A stretch of DNA of 34,123 nt, taken from positions 1 through 34,123 of the forward strand of contig SUWS01000029.1 in NCBI GenBank assembly GCA_015061365.1, read 5' to 3'. Below are positions 25,392 to 33,600 of the stretch, in pieces. Made by a program: the position numbers and the translations under genes. The notes under the pieces were generated by a model, which worked only from the letters and a program-made list of their open reading frames with translations, was not told the origin of the DNA and did no database searches. The stretch comes from Lentimicrobiaceae bacterium. GTDB taxonomy: Bacteria > Bacteroidota > Bacteroidia > Bacteroidales > F082. Position 1 is the first letter of the stretch. Every line of letters starts with the position of its first letter.

Positions 25392-26906
25392 TCAATTGTT
25401 TTTACTTCTAATCTTAGAGATTCTATCCAACAAGGAGAATGTTTCTCGAGATTCTTCGGTCTCGTCATTTCTTGCCGAGATGAGTAGCAGTTTGTCGTTT
25501 TTCCTCAGGAAGAGTTTTCCATTAGGGACGATAAACTTACCTTTACGTTCCACTATCATCACCAATGTTCCTTCCGGCAAAGGATAATCTTTAAGGTAGG
25601 CTTCGTCTTTCACGACTTGCTGTTGCAATATTGTATTCAGTTCTTCCGGTATATCCACTCCGAAGTTCTCCGGGAGATCGTCTTTTTCAGTACTTAGCTT
25701 AAGCATATTAGCGACTTTCGGTATTGTCGTTCCTTGGATGACAAGTGAGGTCAGGGTGATAAAGAACACCATATTGAATATGAACTCACCGCCCGGCACA
25801 CCTTCCACCACCGGATATGTCGCGAATATGATAGGTGCGGCACCTCTCAATCCCACCCATGAGATAAACAACTTAGCTTTCTTTTCTATCCCTTTAAAAG
25901 GAATTAAGCACAGCCACACCGCCAACGGACGACCTACAAGAATCACAAAGACACCCACTATTAATGCAGGTAATGCGATCTTGAACATCTCGTGCGGATT
26001 AACAAGTAAGCCCAAGACTAAGAACATCACAATCTGCACGAACCACACTATACCGTCCAAGAAAGAACTGATGCTTTTGTTTTCCACCAATTTCGTATTT
26101 CCCATTACGATACCAGCAACATAAACGGCGAGGTAGCCATTACCGCTGAATCTGTCGGTGAATGCGAATATGAAAAAGATAAGTCCCAACATCAGCATAG
26201 GATAGAGCGACTTATTCTGAAGGTCAATCTTATTAATGATCCAAACGCATACCTTTCCGAGACCGAAGCCAAAGAGAAGACCGAAACCAAACTGTACTAT
26301 GAAATTTAATATTATCCTCCACACCTCCACGTCGGCGGTCTCTCCTCCCGATATAATCTGTATCATCACTATCGTGAGCATGTACGCCATAGGGTCGTTA
26401 CTACCGCTCTCAAATTCAAGTAATGGTTGGAGTTTATTTTTCAGTCCCATTTTTTGTGACCTGAGGATATTAAACACCGATGCCGAGTCGGTTGACGACA
26501 TCGTCGCTGCGAGGAGAAACGCAAAAGTGAGCGGGATTTGAATCACGTGGGAAAATGCGTGTGATATCACATAAATAAATACTCCGGTGAACAATGTAGT
26601 CAGTAAAACACCTATGGTCGAAAGCACTACACCGGGTCCGAGAATAGGCTTAATGTCCTTGAACTTAGTATCCATGCCACCCGAGAACAGTATGATAGTC
26701 AACGCCACCATACCGATGATCTGAGCATGTTTGTAGTTATCGAATCTGATGCCTAAACCGTCGACGCCTAACAACATCCCGACAAGGAGGAATACCAACA
26801 ACACAGGCACACCAAACCTATATCCAGTTCTGCTTAAAATAATACTGACGAACCAAATTACGGAGCCTATCAGCAATACATTTTCCGCGGTAAAAATCAT
26901 AGACAT
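25392..26906 (-). CDS. Potassium/proton antiporter (CPA1, NhaP2/CvrA type) with C-terminal regulatory domain
   Basis: The 504-residue inner-membrane protein has about 12 hydrophobic helices in residues 5-390, including ILFSGGMD near 74, the core ESGSNDPMAYML motif near 165 whose ND Asp pair carries protons, and GLRGAAPI near 345. After residue 400 comes a soluble RCK_C (TrkA-C) domain (EGTLVMIVERKGKFIVPNGK, then KNDKLLLISAR). Such proteins exchange cytoplasmic K+ or Na+ for H+ and help in pH and ion control; the RCK_C domain usually senses a ligand. Ion choice cannot be read from sequence. It is the first gene of a same-strand set with the aldolase and ridA, and has a TATCTTTG -7 box. Confidence 0.9.
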   Translation of the reverse strand: MSMIFTAENVLLIGSVIWFVSIILSRTGYRFGVPVLLVFLLVGMLLGVDGLGIRFDNYKHAQIIGMVALTIILFSGGMDTKFKDIKPILGPGVVLSTIGVLLTTLFTGVFIYVISHAFSHVIQIPLTFAFLLAATMSSTDSASVFNILRSQKMGLKNKLQPLLEFESGSNDPMAYMLTIVMIQIISGGETADVEVWRIILNFIVQFGFGLLFGFGLGKVCVWIINKIDLQNKSLYPMLMLGLIFFIFAFTDRFSGNGYLAVYVAGIVMGNTKLVENKSISSFLDGIVWFVQIVMFLVLGLLVNPHEMFKIALPALIVGVFVILVGRPLAVWLCLIPFKGIEKKAKLFISWVGLRGAAPIIFATYPVVEGVPGGEFIFNMVFFITLTSLVIQGTTIPKVANMLKLSTEKDDLPENFGVDIPEELNTILQQQVVKDEAYLKDYPLPEGTLVMIVERKGKFIVPNGKLFLRKNDKLLLISARNDETEESRETFSLLDRISKIRSKNN

Positions 26907-26954
26907 TGGAATTTTATAACATACTTAAAACAACTCTCATAATGAGAAGTTTTG

Positions 26955-26962
26955 CAAAGATA
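26955..26962 (-). promoter_or_regulatory. -7 box for the antiporter gene
   Basis: The minus strand reads TATCTTTG, an exact TAnnTTTG match, 48 bases before the ATG. A TCTG lies 18 bases upstream at the -33 position, very like the tRNA-Ala promoter. Confidence 0.6.
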
Positions 26963-27006
26963 ACAAAAGTCAACGGATAACAGACAACAAACAACGGATT
27001 TTTTTT

Positions 27007-27171
27007 AAATCTGAAAATCTGATAATCTGAGAATCTGAAAAATTGTTGAACTTTTGCCCTTTGTCATCTGCCATTTCATAAATTGCAAAAAAGACGTATC
27101 AATTACACCGTTTATTTTCCTTAGGTGTAATTGGTACGTCTCTACTTAATTTTCAGATTTTCAGATTCTAT
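27007..27171. repeat. AATCTGA octamers flanking a near-perfect GAGACG-family hairpin
   Basis: The arms 27092-27109 and 27124-27141 pair over 18 positions with one G-U wobble; the loop reads GTTTATTTTCCTTA. This is the best-formed singleton of the element that is repeated in the arrays at 3-344 and 4514-4866. AATCTGA-type octamers lie on its left (27007-27045), and the complementary TTTTCAGA words on its right (27148-27171) end at the stop of the 80-residue gene, so the outer words can also pair. Confidence 0.9.
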
Positions 27172-27410
27172 TTACGTCTCTTAAGTCCGTATGCCAAGCC
27201 TAAACCTGCCAAAATCAATAATCCTGAACCTAAAGGTGCTGCACTCTGGTCTGTGTATTGACCACGCAACGGCAAAGCCGGCATTTCGCTGAAGTTACCA
27301 GATTCACGATTCTGATTTTCTGCATCTCCGTATGCAAAGAAACCATCTTGTGCGCTTGCACCTAATCCTAATGCTATTACGAGTGATAATGTTACTAATA
27401 CTTTTTTCAT
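27168..27410 (-). CDS. Small secreted protein with C-terminal anchor signal
   Basis: I recognise no function. The 80-residue protein has a clear signal peptide (residues 1-20, ASAQ), a polar middle of about 37 residues rich in Asn, Gln and Glu, and a tripartite tail: APLGSG, a hydrophobic helix (LLILAGLGLAYGL) and a basic end KRRK. This tail looks like sorting signals of the PEP-CTERM kind, and like the Pro-containing C-terminal signals of small Bacteroidota proteins. It could also be a simple membrane anchor. No exosortase or sortase gene is in the window. It follows the 968-residue T9SS gene by 95 bases on the same strand, with a heptamer hairpin between. Its stop is directly followed by octamers. 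Confidence 0.75.
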   Translation of the reverse strand: MKKVLVTLSLVIALGLGASAQDGFFAYGDAENQNRESGNFSEMPALPLRGQYTDQSAAPLGSGLLILAGLGLAYGLKRRK

Positions 27411-27436
27411 TTTTATTCTTTTATTTTTCTGGCTTC

Positions 27437-27503
27437 GAGCCTTGAGCCATGAGTTATGAGCGTTTCATGCTTGCCCATTGCTCATCGCCCATTGCTCAGA
27501 GCA
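27437..27503. repeat. GAGCCTT/ATGAGTT heptamers forming a hairpin
   Basis: GAGCCTT, GAGCCAT, GAGTTAT, GAGC (27437-27461) can pair with GCTCATCGCCCATTGCTCAG (27480-27499); 17 of 20 positions pair if wobbles count. TTGCCCA/TTGCTCA words fill the right side. It lies just after the stop of the 968-residue gene and may be its terminator. Confidence 0.7.
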
Positions 27504-27505
27504 AT

Positions 27506-30412
27506 TTATTCTACAACTATCTTTTGTACCTTAACTCCGTTTTCGTCCGACATTCTGATGATATAAACGCCAGCTGCAAAATCTGCCGTTGAGATGTTTG
27601 CTGATGTGGCGACATTATATTCCGCTACAGGACGACCTATAATATCATAAATGTTAAGCATTCCCTGACCTTCAATGTGGTCAATGCTAATCATGCCGTT
27701 AGTGATATATGCGAAATGACTGTTGTCTGTTGACTGCTGACTGTTGCCTAATCTGATAAAGAAACGCTCTTCACTGTCGTTAGACTTTGCGATGAAAGTA
27801 TAGTCTTCCAACATGAGGTTTGTCTCTATTCCGGTTAAACGGTCAACGAGAGTCATTGTTAAGTAATCGCAACCTTGCACCTCCGCTCCGATTGTGTATT
27901 CACCTATTGTAGCCGCTTTGAATGATACCGGGATTTCTGTAACGTCATTGCTCATCGTTGCGATAGCGTAGTTGATGCCGTCAACAGGAATATAAACCAT
28001 AGGTATTTCAGAGTTGCGGTGTGGTATCTTATCCAAGCCTAAACCCTCATTGAATGAAACGTAAGCCACGTCATTATATTGTGAATTGGCAACGTTGATT
28101 TTGATCTGACCGTTGTCTTCGTTCTCCGACCTTTTGGCATCCGCCTCACGTTTGATGAGAAGATAACCAGCTTCTGCTGCTTGAACAAGCACACCTTGCA
28201 TCGGAGCGATAACATCCGATTCATCCTTCGCAACCCAGGCACCGCTATTTGAAAGGATATAAAAACCTTCAGCAAGCGTTATATTTGCCATGTTTGCCTT
28301 ACTGATATTATGTGTAAATGGGTTACCTATGAGGTTGAAACCTGAAAGAGAGATTCCTTCTGTAACCTTGACTTCACGTGTCACAACACCATTGTTAAGT
28401 GCGCCATTAAACAACAGGTCTGTATCTGCCGTATTTGCATATAGATAACCTTGACCGCTTATTAAAGTAGTGAATATATTGTCCTCAGTATCCTTGACAT
28501 TCTCCCACATCATTTCGGTTTCATTGTAGTAATAAAGATCGTGTGTACCGTTTATCAAGCCTTCAACTTTTGAATGTTCTACTACACCTTCTATAGGAGA
28601 TGTAATAGAATACCAACCGTCCTTACCTTCTTCAGAAACTCCAATGATACTCTTCTTGATAGTTGTTGTCAGACCATTATGGAAAAGCTGACCTCTGCCT
28701 TCAATAGCGATGTAAGTAATATCTGAGTTTTCACCCATTCCATTTATGTTAAGTGTCGCACTTACCTCAACAGCACCTGTTATGTCGCCTGTAGTATTTA
28801 CAGTAACTGTTGGGAGAGCATAACCTTGTGATGAGTAATCGTATGAATCGAATGCGAAATGCTCTTCGCCTTCAACAACATTAGCTTTGATATTAGTATT
28901 GCCATTGATGGTAACGTTGCCGCAATTGTTTGAAAGAACGTATGAATAGTTGTTACGATCCAGGTGGTCGCCGTCTAATGTCATATCTGTGATGGTGAGG
29001 TCGGCGTAGTTCTGGATAAGCATTGCGAAGTCTTCACCTGCCATTTCTGCCACATTCAAAGTACCGTTCTTTAAAACTACGGTGTTGTCTTTCAAGATTT
29101 GGAAACCTTGGGTTTGTGTACCGTTAGAACCTACAGCAGGAGAGACGAAAGTATAGGTGTAAGTATTAAAATCTATTGTCAAGGATTTATTGATAACAAC
29201 GCCCGAACCTTCAGCGTCTCTGAGAATAGTGATTGTTTGATTATCTTCTGCTGCTTCTACTGCTGCAGCGAGAGTTGGGTATGTTTCTGTACCTATTTGA
29301 GCTACTGGAGTTGTTGGCACATACGTACGGATAACTTTACCATTGGCGACAACATCTGTATATGACACTTCATTTCCATCAGCAGTCACTGTCCATGCTG
29401 GGGTTGTACCTTCGTTGAAAGCAATCATAAGTGTATTGTTGATGTTGATAGTACCCTTATAATTCAAAGAAGTAAGGTCAAGTTGGTCGATATAAACATT
29501 TACGACACTTGAAGCTGTGTTATTGTTTTCCAAACAAAGTTCAGCATTTGTATAATACAATCCGTTTTCCGTTGCGCTACTATAATAGAGATAATCATTG
29601 GTTCCGTATGTCTTGTTTATTGAAGCCTGATATGTTTCACCAGCTTCTGTAATTACATCACCACCAACTACATAGTAACCTTCATTATCAACATAAATAC
29701 CTACATCGTACACTCCCTTAGACGAGCCAATAGTAAATTTTCCACTATTTAGAGCAGACATGAACAAATTGCTAAGTTGTTTGAATCTACCAGCTCTAAC
29801 AAGAGTGTATGCAGAGCTATCAACAGACATCATTAATGAACCATTAAAAGTGCCTCCATGAAACTGGTTTAAAGTACGGTTTGAATAGACTGTACCGTTA
29901 AATACTCCATTATAGAAATAGAATTGCGGACAATTTGTTCCATTACTTCCTGTGTGATAAGCGACATAGGATGCATTGAACACTCCATTATAAAATCTGA
30001 TGATAGGACGGTCTTTTACACCTGACTTACCAGCAGTACGAACTATAGCCTTACCATTAGCAACAATACCACCTGTATTGTTTGGATCTGCATTGATATC
30101 TAACGCATAGCTAGCACTTGATCTACCACAATTCTCAATTTGGATAGCATCTTTACCAGAAGCAGCAGTCATGATATAACTACCAAGATCCAGAACGTGA
30201 TATTCTGTTGATTTGAGAATAATCACATCTGTTAATTCAACGTTCTGTAATAGAGTAAGTGTTGTGTTGTTTGTCCAATTTGCGATAGCTTCTTCAATAG
30301 AAGCATACTCTGTCTCGCCTACTTTGGCAACGTTCTGGGCATTCAGATAATTCACTCTCGCCATACCAAAAAAGGAGAGGATCATCATTGTTAGTAGAAT
30401 TTTTTTCTTCAT
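27506..30412 (-). CDS. T9SS-exported beta-helix-like surface protein
   Basis: The 968-residue protein has a signal peptide (cleavage near LNAQ, residue 26) and two copies of a short module, VGETEYASIEEAIANW (from residue 31) and IGTETYPTLAAAVEAAEDNQ (from about 376). Each leads into a run of short beta strands with many Asn and Gly residues (YNGVFNASY, YNGVFNGTV, GGTFNGSL), as in right-handed beta-helix or pectate-lyase-like folds. No catalytic residues can be named. The last 80 residues (MLNIYDIIGRPVAEYN, then AAGVYIIRMS and KIVVE) are a T9SS type A sorting domain. It is therefore a surface or secreted protein of unknown role, possibly an adhesin or glycan-binding protein. The upstream gap of 286 bases holds a terminator for the adhesin gene, so it is probably transcribed on its own. 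Confidence 0.82.
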   Translation of the reverse strand: MKKKILLTMMILSFFGMARVNYLNAQNVAKVGETEYASIEEAIANWTNNTTLTLLQNVELTDVIILKSTEYHVLDLGSYIMTAASGKDAIQIENCGRSSASYALDINADPNNTGGIVANGKAIVRTAGKSGVKDRPIIRFYNGVFNASYVAYHTGSNGTNCPQFYFYNGVFNGTVYSNRTLNQFHGGTFNGSLMMSVDSSAYTLVRAGRFKQLSNLFMSALNSGKFTIGSSKGVYDVGIYVDNEGYYVVGGDVITEAGETYQASINKTYGTNDYLYYSSATENGLYYTNAELCLENNNTASSVVNVYIDQLDLTSLNYKGTININNTLMIAFNEGTTPAWTVTADGNEVSYTDVVANGKVIRTYVPTTPVAQIGTETYPTLAAAVEAAEDNQTITILRDAEGSGVVINKSLTIDFNTYTYTFVSPAVGSNGTQTQGFQILKDNTVVLKNGTLNVAEMAGEDFAMLIQNYADLTITDMTLDGDHLDRNNYSYVLSNNCGNVTINGNTNIKANVVEGEEHFAFDSYDYSSQGYALPTVTVNTTGDITGAVEVSATLNINGMGENSDITYIAIEGRGQLFHNGLTTTIKKSIIGVSEEGKDGWYSITSPIEGVVEHSKVEGLINGTHDLYYYNETEMMWENVKDTEDNIFTTLISGQGYLYANTADTDLLFNGALNNGVVTREVKVTEGISLSGFNLIGNPFTHNISKANMANITLAEGFYILSNSGAWVAKDESDVIAPMQGVLVQAAEAGYLLIKREADAKRSENEDNGQIKINVANSQYNDVAYVSFNEGLGLDKIPHRNSEIPMVYIPVDGINYAIATMSNDVTEIPVSFKAATIGEYTIGAEVQGCDYLTMTLVDRLTGIETNLMLEDYTFIAKSNDSEERFFIRLGNSQQSTDNSHFAYITNGMISIDHIEGQGMLNIYDIIGRPVAEYNVATSANISTADFAAGVYIIRMSDENGVKVQKIVVE

Positions 30413-30594
30413 CTGTGAGTAATTAATTTTTATTAAGTATTTTATTTAAGTAATTATATTTAATGGGTTATAGTTGAAAAATAGTCATAAAAAAAAGAAC
30501 TAACAATATGCGAAAAATTCGCAGCGTAAAATTACAAATTTTATCAATACATATCTTAATAAATTTTAAGTTTTTTTCCCTTGTTCACAAAATA

Positions 30595-30622
30595 AAAAAA
30601 GGAGACCGAAGCCTCCTTTTTT
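30595..30622 (-). terminator. Rho-independent terminator after the adhesin gene
   Basis: AAAAAAGGAG (30595-30604) pairs with CTCCTTTTTT (30613-30622) around an eight-base loop. Read on the minus strand it is a GGAG/CTCC stem with a T tract, placed 77 bases after the adhesin stop. It is also T-tailed on the plus strand, so it could work both ways. Confidence 0.82.
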
Positions 30623-30695
30623 AGAATTCTCGAACTTTAGAATTCTGGAACTCTCGAAGATATTTCTAAAGTTCCAAAATTCTAAAATTCTAAAT
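30623..30695. repeat. Head-to-head AGAATTCT/GGAACTTT octamers after the adhesin gene
   Basis: AGAATTCT, CGAACTTT, AGAATTCT, GGAACTCT (30623-30654) face TCTAAAGT, TCCAAAAT, TCTAAAAT (30664-30690). A 22-base stretch pairs at 18 positions. The words are the same family as at 18867-18937, 12 kb away. It begins four bases after the adhesin stop. Confidence 0.82.
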
Positions 30696-30698
30696 TTC

Positions 30699-33600
30699 TT
30701 ATAACACTGTGATGCGTTCTGTTGCAACACCGTTAGCTGTCACGATGCGTACCATGTAAACGCCTGCTTCATATTGTCCCATGTTGAGGATTTCGCTGTC
30801 TGAGTTGACAACTCTGTCTAACATGACTTGACCTAAAGCGTTTGTTATTGTGATACGTTCGATGCCTTCTGCGCTGATTGTGACGTTATCCTTTGTTGGG
30901 TTTGGATAGATCATCATGCCTTCTACGCCGTTTTCATCGATTGATGTGACTGTTACCACTACGAATGTCTCGTCGCTGCCGTATGCGTTTGCAGGATCTG
31001 ATTCGCATGTCTCACCGCCTTCTTCATATACTGCTGTCATTGCATAGTAATATGTGCCTTCTGCGACGTCGCTATCGACGTAGGTCTTAGTCGATGTTTC
31101 GCCGATGACTGTCATATTGTTTTCTGATGTGCCGCGGTATACGTTGTAGTGTGACAATGCGCTTGTTGCTCTCGCTGCGCCCGCTGCCTTGACTTCGCCT
31201 GTTGATGCTGTGTATTCGTAATCGGTGATTGCGCCGAGTGCTACTGCCTCGCCCTTAGCGTTGGTTACGTATGCTCTCATCATCCAGGTGTTGCTCAAAC
31301 CGTAGGATACGATGTCTTCCCATACTGAGCCGTCCATTGAGATCCAGCGGCCGTTAGGATCGCCTGTGTTAGCGCTTACCGCTGCCGGGTAGCTTGCGCC
31401 CTGGCTTGTACTGAATGCAATCCATACGTTCATTGTAGGATCTATTGGCAATGCTGCTGTGAGGTCGAATTCTACGAATGCGCCTGTTCCGCTTACTGAA
31501 TATGGTTGTGAGTGTACCAATTCACCTGGAGCGTTTGTGCCGCCGTAGTAGATGAGGATGTCACCTGATGATGCTGAGTAGTCGAACAATGAGACCTTTG
31601 TCATGCTTGTGCCTTCGTATGCTGCCAAGCTTTCTGATGGGAACATGATGCCCCAGTAGAATGATGCAGGTCCGCCGATAGCGTCTTCGTTAGTGCCGTT
31701 GTCGTAGTACAACCAGTCGCCTACAGGATTTGGATTGTATGAGAGTTTCAAGGTTACTTCGTCGTTGCCTGTTTGTTCTGCGAACAAGTCTACTGGAGCG
31801 ACGCAGTCGATTGTTACATCAGCTTCAGCGCATACTGAATTTGACATAGCGTAGTATGTTTGATCTGGTTCACCACCATAGACAACTCTCACGCAGTATT
31901 CGTCGCCGACTAAACCGTTCTTGTCTGTGTATGATTCGCCTGCGATTGGTTTGCTGCTTACGAGTTCACCGTTCTTGTAGATCATAACACCAAGTACCTC
32001 TGCTATTGGAGCGATGTTATCATCATCGTCGTCGCCGCCAGCTTCTGTATCGAAATAACCGCGGATCATCCAGGTTACGTCGAGACCTGCACCTGTCAAT
32101 ACGTCGAACCAGCCATCGCCATCCAAGTAGATCCAGCGTCCGTCAGCATCGCCTGTATTGACACAGCATGATGCTGGGTAGTTAACGCCATCGTTGGTGT
32201 TGAATACGATCCATACGTTTTCGCCGTTTGTTGAAACTGCTTCTGACAATGCGATTTCTACGAAGTCGTTAGCACCTGTGAGGGTGTAGCTTTGGTTGTG
32301 TACAGATTCACCTGGAGCGTTGTCGCCACCTAAGCAGATGTCGAATGTGCCGCTTGTTGCTACTCTGTCGAAGATAGATACCTTTGTCAATGCGCCGAGA
32401 CCTTCGATGTCAGCTGCGCGGAGTTTGATACCCCAGCTGAATGATGTAGGACCGCCGATGCCGTCATATAATGTACCGTCGTCATAGTATGCCCATGTAC
32501 CTTCTCTTGAGTCTTTTGAACCTGATGTTACTTCAACGTCGTCAACCAAGAGGATGAATTGGTCGTAGCAGTCGAAGTGACGGATAGCTACCCATACGTT
32601 TTGACCAGCGTATTCGCTCAAGTTAACTTCATACTTAACCCATGGTGTTGCGCGTAAGCTTCTGTCGCCTTCTCTTGAGCTCTTAGCGTTGATTGACCAT
32701 TCTGAAATTGTTGTGAAGTCAGCTGCTGAAGTGTTGCCTGCTGTTGAAACAGCTACGCCGAAGTGTTCGTTAGCGTAGTTTTCATCTTGTGAACAAGCCC
32801 AGAATGAGAATACTGTACCGTTAGAAACAGCTATTTGTTGTGGAGCAACAAGGTAATCGTCTGGTTCCATTGAAGCCCATGTCAAGTTGCAGAATGATTC
32901 GCTCATCATGTGACCTGTGCCGCTGTGTGAATCTACTGCCAATGTACCGTGGTTACCAGCTTCTGTTGAATGATACCATGTGTGGTCGTCGCCGTTAGCG
33001 TTGATTGTTGTCCAGCCTTCTACATCGTTATCGAAGCTCCATGACATACCGTCTACTGGAGGATTTGGACCATCACCGCCACCGACAGTAATTTCTACAT
33101 CGTCAACAACCAAATAGAACCAGTCTGTGCAGTCGAAGTGACGGAGAGCTAACCATACTTCTTGACCAGCGTAAGCGTCTAATTCAGCTGTATACTTAAT
33201 CCATGTTGTTTGACGTTCACCTCTTGAACCTTGTTTACCACCTTTACCTGTGATATCCCATTCAGCGATTGTTGTGAAGTCTGAAGCTGAAGTGTTGCTA
33301 CCTGTTGAAACTGCTACACCGAAGTGTTCGTATGGATAAGATTCGTCTTGAGCGCAAGCCCAGAATGTAATCTTAGAACCAGCTGTGACAGCATATTTTT
33401 GTGGAGATACGATATAGTTATCTGGGTTGAGTGGTATTTGATAATCTAAGTCGTATGATTCGGAATAGATACAAGCATTGCCACTATGTGAAGGTATTGA
33501 AGCTGGGTTTGTATGGTGATTCCAGTTATAGCCGTCACCGTCAGCGTCGATTAATGTCCAGCCTTCCATACCGTTTTCGAATCCGAATGAATAAGTTGTT

